This document shows, piece by piece, positions 18,230 to 27,875 of a DNA stretch of 64,000 bases. Every line of letters starts with the position of its first letter. Position 1 is the first letter of the stretch. This DNA is from Pythium myriotylum (taxonomy: Eukaryota; Oomycota; Peronosporomycetes; Pythiales; Pythiaceae): NCBI GenBank assembly GCA_023091665.1, contig JALJCQ010000012.1, forward strand, positions 3,038,001 through 3,102,000, written 5' to 3'. Under the pieces are notes generated by a model. That model did not search any database, was not told the DNA's origin, and worked only from the letters and a program-made list of their open reading frames with translations. The position numbers and the translations under genes were made by a program.

Positions 18230-19085
18230 GGTTCAGCCACTCTCGTTGAAGTGCGTGGCGTTCCTAACAGACAAACGAAACGGAAGGCGGTTGCTATCTG
18301 TACCTGGACTGTTCCTATCCGCCCACATTGGTTCCTAACCTCCTTCCACTTCAAGTCCGACCTTGAACTCCGACCCACCCTCGCTGCTCTCTCTCTCTCT
18401 CTCTCGCCATCCGCGTGGTGCTGCGGCCTCGCTTCGCCGCCTCGAGTGGCCAGAGACGAGGCTGCGCGCATGGCTCACTGCCTCGCCATTGCTCATTCAT
18501 GACGAGTGCACTCGTGAGCGTGACATCCGCCTGCATCTCGCCTGGCGACATCTTCACAGCTGACGACCGCACGTTTTCAGAGCCAGTGATGAATGCCGTC
18601 GGCTCCTTCTTGCCAAGACCCAAGTCCGTGAGTTTCGCTGCGCCTTTGTCGGCTCGACCTGGATGTTCAGATGACTGGAAAGGAAGTTCCTCCATGCGTT
18701 CAAGTCAAGGCAATGCAAGCCGACCGTCAGACTTTCGCCACGACTAAGTGGTCAGCACTCTACGAGGAAGTAAGGTGCAACAGGGCTCTAGTGGAAGACG
18801 TGCGTGCATATTTTGGCGCAGCGTTCCTCATTCCACAGAGGACACTCGTCATCGCATTGTTGTGCACGAAAGAAACCCAGATCAGCGAAGCGTTTACGAG
18901 ATCAATGCCCCAGCCGGATTGTTCAAATACGGGATCGCCCGAGCACGATCGAAAATTTTCAGGGTTCGTTCAAGTTCTAAAGATTTTCAACATTATGCAA
19001 ATCTTCAACTCCATCCTCTGTTGCGAGTCATTCCGATCGATATTTCGGTATGCACACCGTTGTAAACAACCTCACGTGTGGATCC
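18230..19085. other. Unassigned interval
   Basis: A CT microsatellite lies at about 18383-18405. Two plus-strand frames overlap (18415-18747 and 18671-19114), but neither has a recognisable domain or start context. The latter includes KWSALYEEVRCNRALVEDVR and could be part of a decayed gene. Confidence 0.3.
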
Positions 19086-19089
19086 GTGG

Positions 19090-19430
19090 CGATGAATCTA
19101 TTTCATGGCTGTGATTTGCTTGCTGGATCTGATTGATCCAGTTATTGATCGAAACAAGCAGTTCTAGCTCTTGGCCATAGTAGGGCCGGGTGATCCGGCG
19201 AAGCAAATACGTGAAGCTGTGTGGAGACCCGTATAAGCAAACTGAGTCCGCAGACAGCTTGCACGTATTTCCTTCGTCAGGTCTGCAGGGATGGCTCGAG
19301 ATATCGCTGGACCAATCTCTACGCGCTCGCAACAAGGTCCATCAGATACCATCTACTGAGCGTCTCGAGTGAGCAGTCGTTGAAGCCCAAGCCTAGCACG
19401 GAGTTACGTGATTCACTAAGTTCTTGGGTG
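19090..19430 (-). pseudogene. Heavily decayed short-form ankyrin-like copy
   Basis: The minus strand near 19400-19360 reads VLGLGFNDCSLETL, matching TIGLVFNYCSLETL of the gene at 4495. Near 19160-19110 it reads SINNWINQIQQAN, resembling its last helix (RISKWIDEIQEAR). Stops and frame changes lie between them. The first match is stronger than the second. Confidence 0.5.
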
Positions 19431-19554
19431 ACAGGAGCCACTCATGACTCGTTGTAGAGAGAAGAACCGTGAGTAGTCGAGAAGGTCCGTCACCCGATTA
19501 ACGGATGAGCAACAGACGCGAATCGATCGTCCAAACGTAAAAGAAAAAAATATT

Positions 19555-20267
19555 TTACTCGACGATAGAAAGCGGTGATTGACACGAGCATGACAGCGAT
19601 TTCAGAACGAAAGGATGGTGACCTGACCCCTTCCGACGATTTCTTTGGTTCAGAAGAAGATTCAACTTGTTTCGAACTGAAACGATTTGATTACTCAAGC
19701 ACCTCCTTATTGGCAGCACACAACAGCTCGGAAGGCCAACCCGATATAAAGCAATCATCACAGAGAGGAATTGGATTTCGTGCATAGATTAGAAACACTT
19801 TAGACGTAGAAGAGGAGGCAAAGCAAACCCAGCTTGTAATTGATAGCTGGGCCGAATCTCTCACCATATCGTTGAGATAGGATATTAGTCGTTTCTTGGA
19901 TCCCATGTATATGATCAATCCGGAAATTTTCTCGATTCGGGGGCTAATTCACCTGTGCTTCTTAAGTAGCTGGAAGTCATTGCCAGACACCAACATGACA
20001 CGTAATATCAACAAGCCTACATCGAGATTCTTCTCCTTCAGACCACCGACAGCCTCACACATTGCAGAAACTTCTGACTTGATGAATTTTCGCGACCCAG
20101 TATCGCAAACGATCTTCTTCTTGAGATATCTCCTTCTTTGAAGGCGATCACAATCATTTCCATCATTTCCGCGATTTTTGGCCAAGTTTTTCGACACTCC
20201 GTCAATTTTTCGACGTCCCGTAGAGCCAAACGGAAAAGCACGATATTCAGTGACCCACGGCGAGAAT
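19555..20267 (-). other. Degenerate coding region of unknown type
   Basis: On the minus strand protein-like pieces appear in successive frames: EKLTECRKTWPKIAEMMEMI then IVIAFKEGDI, KFIKSEVSAMCEAVGG, NLDVGLLILRVMLVSGNDFQ, and KRLISYLNDMVRDSAQLS then FLIYARNPIPLCDD. The composition is more A/T-rich than the neighbours. I do not recognise the parent gene; it abuts the broken ankyrin-like copy that ends at 20268. Confidence 0.35.
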
Positions 20268-22127
20268 TTATTCTGCAACGCGAAGGCTCTGAATCCACGC
20301 GACGATATGTTGGTTATCGTGACACAATGCGACTTGGGTAGCGTTGCACCAGCCGCTTTCTGTCAATAATAAACTTTCCTCTTCTGAGCGATTAATGCAA
20401 AAGGTCTCGTAGACCCACTGCAGCATGGATAGGTGGCCCGAACGAGCAAGCACCTTGATGACGTTCGCGAGACTCCAAAGCTGCGTGAACTGGCGAAAGT
20501 TCTCGTAGAGATACCTTGCGAGCACAAGGTCCCCATCTTCAACTATTTTCTCCACTGTGAACGCCATCGAAGATGGCACAGCTTGCATGAGCTGACACCT
20601 CGAACACAGAGTCTGCGGTAGTGTCTCCATCCAGCGAAGGATGAGTGAGGATCGCGAGTGAGTGGAGAATTGTCGCAAGCTATGGAAGGCAGCATCAACC
20701 AGACACACCGTACAGACGTCCATGCCTGCGTGCTCACGGAGCCAGACAAGGACTTCCAGTTGTCCCGCCTGAGCAGCCAAATGAACAGCATCATCAGTAT
20801 GTGGGGCAGACCTTGCCCACAAATACTTCACGACGTCTAGGTTGCCACCGAAGGCAGCTTCTGATAGTGTGCCCGTCGGACACTCCACCTTGAGTACTTC
20901 CAGCAGCCACTTCAGAGTATCCAAGTGGCCGTTTCTCGCGACGTTATTCACCGCCCTCGATGAGCAGCCCAAAAATCGACCCTCTTCGAGCCATTTCAGG
21001 TCTTCGAGCAGACCCCTTGCCAATCGCAATGTGCACGCTCATGTCGGCGAGAGTACGGCGGCCACCAACTCGATGGCTAAAGAGAAATTCTTGACCCCAC
21101 TGAAGATTTTTCCCACCAGGTTCAATGCTTGTCCATGCAAATTTCCCTCTGCAGTAGTCACAGTCGAAGTGACCGTCCGCGAGCAGCCTTGAAGTTAGGT
21201 GTCCAGACCGCAACTCACTGCTGTGATTAGGTAGGCAAGGGGCGGTGTTTTCCACGAATTCGATTTTGCATAGAGATCAATGACGACCAGCGCATCGTCC
21301 GCACGACGCTGCTTGATCATCTTCATCAACAAAGACCCCATCGCTTGACCTCTGATCTCCGTTCGTTCGTGCACTCAGCGTACGACGCTTATACTGATTT
21401 CCATTGCTCCCTGGAGCGAGGACACAAGGGTGTTGTCCAGTGACGGAATCGCGCCGTTCTCCACCAACCACATGACGATTCCGAACGGGTCTCGGTCTCC
21501 AATGCACGGCAACGCGGCGAGAAGGCAGCCTCGACAGAGGTTTTCAATTCCTGGAGGGCAACATAGCCGGTCACTGCGGTACTCGATGACCCACTGCACT
21601 GTTTCTAGCGAGCCGTAGTGAAGCGCAAATCCGAGCGCCGAGCTCGTGGATACTGAGTTCTCGTCCGTTTGGTGAATTGGCAGCGGATTTGGGTGGAACG
21701 AGTGAATCCCCTGGATCATCGGGAGATCGTCTAGCTCGATTGCCAGTCGGAGAGATGTCGCGAAATAAAATTCTCGCAGTGCTGGATTCACTTTCGAGTC
21801 TGCGGTGATTCTCGCGGCGACACGGTCGAAGAGACGCACGGAACCACTAGATACTGCAGCCTGCAGCGTAAATGAGACCGAGACGTCGAGATAGCTCGTG
21901 AAAAGATCCACGACGTGATTTAGTGGTGCAAGCCACGGCTCGGCGCGTAGAAGTCCACAGCGGACAAGCGCCAGTGGAGGAAGACCCATGGAGTAAGTCG
22001 TGGAGTCGACAGACGCTGTCATGGGAGATTGTATCTGTCGCAGTGGGTTGAAAATCTTGAGCGACCTTTGTGAAACATCGTCGTGCTTTGGTGAGGGTGG
22101 GTTCGAGATCAAGCGTGGGAAGGACAT
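20268..22127 (-). pseudogene. Broken full-length ankyrin-like gene
   Basis: Three frames add up to one family member. 22127-21375 gives the N-terminal half (MGLPPLALVRCGLLRAEPWL, LFDRVAARI, DDLPMIQGIHSFH, YGSLETVQWVIEYRSDR, CRGCLLAALPCIGDRDPFG, IVMWLVENGAIPSLD). 21330-21280 gives QRRADDAL in another frame, followed by a stop. 21190-21040 gives LLADGHFDCD, EPGGKNLQWGQEFL and RRTLADM. 21029-20268 gives the C-terminal repeats and Cys pairs (VARNGHLDTLKWLLEV, CTVCL, LCSRC, ARSGHLSMLQWVYE). At least two frameshifts and a missing segment separate them. The order is that of the intact gene at 22621. Confidence 0.85.
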
Positions 22128-22139
22128 TGCACTGGATCG

Positions 22140-22285
22140 TCTTGTGCATTACTTCATCCATTGAATAGCAGGAACTTTTCTGCAATGCGCGAAGACGAGC
22201 ATCGTTATCAACTCTGCTTGAGGCGCGATCGAAGAGTCTCGTGGAGCCACAGCTCGCGGCGGTTTCGAGAAAACACACTTTTGTC
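22140..22285 (-). pseudogene. N-terminal fragment of an ankyrin-like gene
   Basis: The minus strand reads FLETAASCGSTRLFDRASSR then VDNDARLRALQKSS, matching SLEKAASSGSVLLFDRVASR and its continuation in the gene at 22621-24519. It then runs into unrelated sequence directly before the next broken copy. Confidence 0.7.
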
Positions 22286-22289
22286 GAGG

Positions 22290-22620
22290 AATATCACTCA
22301 ACAACATACTCGCAGGCATGAGATCAACGAGGCGTGAGTCAACACGAAACAGAGAGGCGCAAATGGTATCCAGCGGAACTGGAGACTATCGGTGTGGTGA
22401 GTTGATGGGGTGAGTGATTACAGAGAAGCTGGTTCCTGCCCCTACGCGAAACATTCCGAATGCTGTGTCCAAACGGCAAAGTGTATAACGTGTCTGGCAA
22501 GTTGAAGTCGTCGTCGTTTGTGTTGGTACGGGTATACAATACCTTTTCAACAGCAAAGTTCTTGGAGGATACGCCCTCGTTTAAATGATCAGATTTAATA
22601 ACTAAATGTAGAGACGCGCA
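22290..22620. other. Spacer
   Basis: No gene is recognised. It holds the 3' flank of the ankyrin-like gene that ends at 22621. Confidence 0.3.
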
Positions 22621-24519
22621 TTATCCGTCTGTAGAGTCTCTTCGACAGCTCTCGATCCACTCTGCAATATGGACATGACTGCAGCTTCTTGCTTTCTCCG
22701 CTGCGTCCCTCCAGTCACCATCCCATCTTGGAAAGCGCGCGGTATCGCCGTTGTCGCGAAGACAAAATGTGTCGTACATCCATAGGAGCAACGGCAAATG
22801 GCCTCTGTGCACGACAGTGGACACGACGCCACCTACATACTGCATATGGACGTGATCTTGATACGCCTCCATGAGGTACTTCGCGAGGACGAGGTCTCCA
22901 TTTTCGACTGCAGACACTAGCGCGTACTTTGGTGACGGCCGCTCACGAACAATCCGTTGGCAATCCAGACATGGCTTCCCTCTTGGCTGAGTTTGTAGCC
23001 ACTTCAAGACGTGGAAGCTTCGCGGCCCACCACGAGATCGAAGCAGCCCGTGCAACGTAGAGTCAGTTAGGCAAGTTGTGCATATATCGGCTGTAGCGTA
23101 CTCCAGAAGCCAAATGAGAAGGTCGAGGTGTCCAGCCTGTGCAGCAAGGAATACCTCATCCCTGGTGGCCGGATACCATTGATCATTCAGGTATTGCACG
23201 ACTTCAAAGCAGTTATTCCTCACAGCATTCGACACCGCCTCCCATGAACATTTCACCATTCGAACTTCGAGAAGCCACTTCACGATGTCCAAATGTCCGT
23301 TGGCGGCGGCAACCTCCAGGGCTTCCACTATACCGCCCTGGTTCGGAAGTTCATGAAGCCATTTTAAAATCTGTAAGTGGCCCGTAGCCGCCGCAACGTC
23401 CATGAGAATCGCAGACGGGTTGATCTTTTCGTTTACCATCCACTGGAATACTGTCTTGGCTTTCTCCGGGTCCTGTAGGCAGGGCCGGAGCAAATAGAAG
23501 TCTGGCGTCACCATCTGCACGTCGTAAATCCATTGGAGCGTTTCCAAGTCCCCGCAACGGGAGGCCACATCTGAGATTACGTACGAAAGACGGAAACGGT
23601 CCGGGAAAACGGGGCGGCCTAGGAAATCTGGGTCCCATTGAAGGATCTTCCTGCCGCCAGGCCTCACGCTCGCCAACGTGAACTTATCGTTGACGTTGTG
23701 ACAATGTCCGTCAGACAGCAGTTTGCTCACGACATCGTCAAGGCCACAGCACGTGGCAGCTACGAGACATCGAATGCTCTGAAGCGACGCAGTGAGGGAC
23801 GGAGTCGAAATTCCTGCAAGATACAATGCATCGTCTACGCGTCGCTGCATGATCGCGATTTCCAGAAACGAAAGCACTTGGTTGTTATCGATGACCGCTC
23901 GCTCACGCACCCATCGCACGAGATCAGTGCTATGTTCCATCGCTGACTTTAGCGCCATAAGCATCGACGAGTCGAGTGACGTGATCGCTCCTTTCTTCAC
24001 CAGCCACATGACAATGCGGAACGGGTCTCGGTTACGGATGGAAAATAGCGCTGCAATCAAGCATCCCCTACAGATGTTCTCGATCCCCGCGGGGCAGCAC
24101 GACCGATCACTGCGGTTCTCAAAGACCCACTGGACCGTTGCCAACGAACCATAGCGAAGGACGAATGCATACGTGGAGCCCATCATCGCGTCATACACGT
24201 ACAAAGGGCTCGCGTGGAAGGCGTGCACGTGTTGAATCATCGGGAGGTCATCCCTCTCAATCGCAACTTTGAGCGACTGCGCGAACCAATACTCTCGGAG
24301 TGCTGAATTCACGTGGCTGTCGCCAATCAATCTGGAGGCAACGCGATCGAAGAGCAAAACGGAGCCGCTTGACGCTGCCTTCTCCAATGAAATCAAGCCC
24401 GACACGTCGAGGAAGCTGGTCAGGAGGTCAGCGACATGATCCAACGACATGAGTCGCGGGTCGGCGCGGAGAAGACCGTAGCGGACGATTGCGAGAACTC
24501 TCGGCGTGGCTGGTGGCAT
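22621..24519 (-). CDS. Ankyrin-like family protein, long form
   Basis: The product is about 632 residues from the ATG giving MPPATPRVLAIVRYGLL (24519), aligned with the starts of its paralogues; the frame is open to 24624. The N-terminal half has LFDRVASRLIGD, DDLPMIQHVHAFH, YGSLATVQWVFENRSDRSCC, CRGCLIAALFSIRNRDPFR, RRVDDALYLAG, PGGRKILQWD and GDLETLQWIY. The C-terminal half has ankyrin-like helices such as AAANGHLDIVKWLLEV, AAQAGHLDLLIWLLEY and RGHLPLLLWMYDTF, interrupted by CTTCL and CLDCQ pairs that may bind zinc. This fits the large ankyrin repeat family of oomycetes. Partner and function are unknown. It lies in line with broken copies on both sides. Confidence 0.85.
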   Translation of the reverse strand: MPPATPRVLAIVRYGLLRADPRLMSLDHVADLLTSFLDVSGLISLEKAASSGSVLLFDRVASRLIGDSHVNSALREYWFAQSLKVAIERDDLPMIQHVHAFHASPLYVYDAMMGSTYAFVLRYGSLATVQWVFENRSDRSCCPAGIENICRGCLIAALFSIRNRDPFRIVMWLVKKGAITSLDSSMLMALKSAMEHSTDLVRWVRERAVIDNNQVLSFLEIAIMQRRVDDALYLAGISTPSLTASLQSIRCLVAATCCGLDDVVSKLLSDGHCHNVNDKFTLASVRPGGRKILQWDPDFLGRPVFPDRFRLSYVISDVASRCGDLETLQWIYDVQMVTPDFYLLRPCLQDPEKAKTVFQWMVNEKINPSAILMDVAAATGHLQILKWLHELPNQGGIVEALEVAAANGHLDIVKWLLEVRMVKCSWEAVSNAVRNNCFEVVQYLNDQWYPATRDEVFLAAQAGHLDLLIWLLEYATADICTTCLTDSTLHGLLRSRGGPRSFHVLKWLQTQPRGKPCLDCQRIVRERPSPKYALVSAVENGDLVLAKYLMEAYQDHVHMQYVGGVVSTVVHRGHLPLLLWMYDTFCLRDNGDTARFPRWDGDWRDAAEKARSCSHVHIAEWIESCRRDSTDG

Positions 24520-24639
24520 TGATGACTGATGGTCTTCGACTCTGTAATCGACCGGAGAGTGGTTGGGTGAGGAATGGAAGAAGACGATCTGATCTCGAAG
24601 TGAGACTTTGGCGTTGCGTTTCAATTTGGCTTGGGTTCA

Positions 24640-25210
24640 GAAATGGAGAAAGTGGACGTTGGGTTCAAACCATTGGTACACTGCGTGAAGCGACCTTCGT
24701 GCAACAATGTGGTCTCCAGTCAATGCACACCGAAAAAATGGCTCGGTTGACCACCAGCCACATGACGACAGTAGCGCACTGCAAGAAAAGATTCTTTGGG
24801 TCGGCAGGAATGCACAGCCCGTCGTGTCAATCGTCGATGTCCAATGCATCTAACGGGCTGAAGGGAGCTGTGAGAGAAACCATCATCAACCCTGAGACTT
24901 ACGGCGCCAACACTCGGCCGATGTCGGCTCTGGAACGAACGCGTGGGTCCTGTGAATCGTTTAAAAGTCGAATGTCTCGATCGCCATGAGAAAATTCCGC
25001 GCGAACTAAAAAAAAGTCGCCATGCTGGATCTATTCGGCTGTCTCATCGGATTCTCGTTGCAACACGATCGGAAAGGTATACCTCACTCATGTCAAAGAG
25101 AACAAGACCAAGCTCTCGATGTGGCGGCGAGCAGCTCCGCGACAGTCATCGCAGAGGCGGACTCCAGAGCCAACGATGCGTCCTGCAACCTTGGGAATTC
25201 CACCGGTTAA
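24640..25210 (-). pseudogene. Decayed ankyrin-like copy
   Basis: Two pieces remain in order on the minus strand. Near 25070-25020 it reads DRVATRIR, a stop, then DSRIDPAWR, matching DRVASRLIGDSHVNSALR. Near 24830-24730 it reads CIPADPKNL, then ATVVMWLVVNRAIFSVC, matching the CCPAGIEN and IVMWLVKKGAITSLD blocks, with a deletion between. Stops are present in both pieces. Confidence 0.65.
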
Positions 25211-25355
25211 TGTCGGTGCCACGATCTCGTGGTTTGTTGATCGTTAGCCGAGGGGGTGAACTTCGCATAAGGTAGAGAGTTGTTCATGTAGCATCCCTGG
25301 GACGCACGACTTGGATTTCGCGATCCTTCATCATCGACACATTATCAAATCGACT

Positions 25356-27347
25356 TCACCTTTCGGGAGTAGGATCCATCACTTGTGTCGCAGCTTTTCG
25401 GCTCGTGATCCACTCGACGATCTCCTGGTGGCCAAATTGAGCAGCGATTTCCAAGGCAGCACACCAGTCTCCATCCCACGACGGGTAGTAGCTGTCGAGT
25501 ACATCCTGGCTTTCAGTGTGCAACAGGTTCGCGTCTACCCACTGCAGCATCCGTAAGTGGCCTTCACGAGCTACACGCTGCACGACCTTGGAAGGGTTCG
25601 CGAAGTGTAATTTGTGGCGATAAAAGCTGAATAGAAACTTGGCCAGTTCCAAGTCTCCGTTACTCACTGCTTCCACCAATGCGCCTGCGCGAGACGACGA
25701 CCCATCGCGTTCGAGCCGCTCGCAAAACGAGCAGAGAACAAGTGGCCGCGACTTGATCCAACTCAGCACGTCGAGACTTCGAGGGCAGTCGAAGGCCATG
25801 GGTCGGCCGCGCAGCACGGCTCGCGTCACACATTCAGTGCACATTTCTGAGCTCGTGTTTTCGGCCAGCCAACGAAGCACGTCGAGCTGGTTCGAATCGG
25901 CAGCTCGGCGGATCGCTTCCGGAAGATATGACTGCGGGCGATTTGCGTAAAGCCATTGTACGATGTGGAGGTGCCCGCTTCCAGCCGCAGCGGTCATGGC
26001 ATCGCCGGAGTTGCCGTCCGTCCGATGCTGATTAATCCACTCAACCACGTCAAGATGACCGTTGGCCGCCGCGCCATCCATCGCTGCGTAGGTGCACGAG
26101 ACCGACGTGTTGTCGTGGAGCCACTTCAAGACCTCGAGAAAGCCTTTGGCGGCTGCTCCATCCATAGCTGACGACGGGAGATCGATCCCGACGGCTACCA
26201 TCCACCGATAAACGAGTAGCGCTTGATTCTCGTCTTGGAGATCGCGCACGATCGACAAAACAGTGGGGAAGATGGATCGCTCGAAATAAAGCCACTGGAG
26301 AGTGTCGAGATCGCCGCAAGCCGATGCAACCTCGCTGCACACGTCCGCGAGGCTGACTTGCATCGTCATACGCGCCATGAATGCCTTGTCCCACTGAAGA
26401 ATTTTCCGGCCGCCAGGTGTGACGCTCGCCCAGATAAACTTATTCTTGAAGTCGTTGCAGTGGCCTTTGGCAAGAAGTTTGACCACGACTTCATCGAGTT
26501 CGAGGCTCACGGCCCAAACGAGACTGACAATAATCGCGTCCATGTGCTCGGCCGATGGTTCGATGAGCTCGAGCAGCTCCAATGCGTTCTTCGTGCGACG
26601 CTGCTTGATCGCCTCGCGCAGCAGGGCCGCCAGTGTCGCTTGATTCAGCACACCTCGGTCGTTCACGAACTGCACGAGCTCGATGCTGAACTCCATCGCG
26701 CGCGAGAGGCAGTGCAGCGTGAGAGGGTCGAAGATGGAGACCGCATCATTATCGATCAGCCACTTGACGACGCGGTACGCGTCCTGCTCGTCGATGCTGG
26801 GCACCACGCGCAGCAGGCAGCCTCGGCAGACGTTCTCCAAGCCCGGCGGACAACACTGCCGGTCCCATCGGTTCTGAACCACCCACTGCACGGTCTCAAG
26901 CGTGCCGAACTTGAACGCGAGCGCGAGCGTCGAGCCAAAGACCTCGGGCGCGCGGATGACCGTGTAGATGTACAGCGGCTCTGGGTGGACGGCGTGGATG
27001 CGCTGCACCATGGGCAGGTCGTCGCGCCTGAGCGCGGCCTCCATCGCCACGGCGAGCCAGTAGCTGCACTGCGCTGCGTTGGCATCCACGTCACTGAGCA
27101 CTCGCGAGGCGACGCGGTCAAAGAGCCCGACGCACCCACTCGCGGCTGCTTCGATTAGTGAGATCTTGACAGAGCTGTCGAGCAGCTCCGTGAGCAAATC
27201 TGCGACGTGTGAGAGTGACGCGAGTCGCGGGTCAGCTCGCAGCAGGCCGCTCTCCACGGTCGCGAGCGGGAGCCGCCGCGTCGCCATGGGCTCTGCAGCG
27301 ATGCAGCGCCGCTTGCGAGCAGTCTCCATGGCCAACGTGGCAGCCAT
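25356..27347 (-). CDS. Ankyrin-like family protein, long form
   Basis: The product is 663 residues from the first ATG; an internal Met at residue 21 (MATRRLPLATVESGLL) fits the paralogue starts equally well. It carries LTELLDSSVKIS, LFDRVASRVLSD, DDLPMVQRIHAVH, GTLETVQWVV, CCPPGLENVCRGCL, RRTKNALELLE and PGGRKILQWDKAF. A clear repeat array follows: AMDGAAAKGFLEVLKWLHD, AMDGAAANGHLDVVEWI, MTAAAGSGHLHIVQWLY. Cys pairs (MCTECV, LCSFC) and closing repeats complete it. This copy shows the repeat period of about 33 residues best. A paired ACCGGT site lies 68 bp upstream of the ATG. Confidence 0.87.
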   Translation of the reverse strand: MAATLAMETARKRRCIAAEPMATRRLPLATVESGLLRADPRLASLSHVADLLTELLDSSVKISLIEAAASGCVGLFDRVASRVLSDVDANAAQCSYWLAVAMEAALRRDDLPMVQRIHAVHPEPLYIYTVIRAPEVFGSTLALAFKFGTLETVQWVVQNRWDRQCCPPGLENVCRGCLLRVVPSIDEQDAYRVVKWLIDNDAVSIFDPLTLHCLSRAMEFSIELVQFVNDRGVLNQATLAALLREAIKQRRTKNALELLELIEPSAEHMDAIIVSLVWAVSLELDEVVVKLLAKGHCNDFKNKFIWASVTPGGRKILQWDKAFMARMTMQVSLADVCSEVASACGDLDTLQWLYFERSIFPTVLSIVRDLQDENQALLVYRWMVAVGIDLPSSAMDGAAAKGFLEVLKWLHDNTSVSCTYAAMDGAAANGHLDVVEWINQHRTDGNSGDAMTAAAGSGHLHIVQWLYANRPQSYLPEAIRRAADSNQLDVLRWLAENTSSEMCTECVTRAVLRGRPMAFDCPRSLDVLSWIKSRPLVLCSFCERLERDGSSSRAGALVEAVSNGDLELAKFLFSFYRHKLHFANPSKVVQRVAREGHLRMLQWVDANLLHTESQDVLDSYYPSWDGDWCAALEIAAQFGHQEIVEWITSRKAATQVMDPTPER

Positions 27348-27414
27348 TAATGACGGTCTCCCGCCAAGAGCCAGACAGACGACTTCGACGCCTGTATCTC
27401 GTTGGTGGAGAAGA

Positions 27415-27430
27415 ACCGGTATCTACCGGT
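27415..27430. promoter_or_regulatory. Paired ACCGGT site
   Basis: ACCGGTATCTACCGGT is an inverted repeat with 7-bp arms, upstream of the ankyrin-like gene on the minus strand. See also 4434 and 30275. Confidence 0.35.
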
Positions 27431-27875
27431 GATGGAGCTGACTCAGACCGATGGGAAAGTCCAACTCGGCGATCTTGAGGAGATCTTTTCGCGCTCCAAA
27501 CTAGAGAAAAGCTGGACCGACTTCTTTGCAGACACGTGGCACTCGCGCCGATTGCTTTTGCTTTCGCGCTCTCTCTCGGTTTGGGTGGATGGAGGGTGTC
27601 CTTAAACTTCTGCAACACACCTCATAATGGTACGAGCAATAATTGCAAGCTCAACGACGAGTGACGAGAATACATTTTTGGAAGGCTCGACAGGATGGTC
27701 ATCGAGATCGACGGAGAGGGGTTCTCAGGATGGTCTTAATTCGAGATTACAATTCGATGTCCGTTTCGAGATTCGTGGTCTCACTGTCCGTTCCAGATTT
27801 GGCATCAATGTAGGATCTCGCCTGATCCGACTTGAGCCACATCTCCGTTCTCGTCACACGGCGTGGAAGCCCAGG

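Noticed and set aside
26223..27158. Plus-strand frame opposite the ankyrin-like gene at 25356
   Set aside because: It is an antisense shadow with no independent motif.
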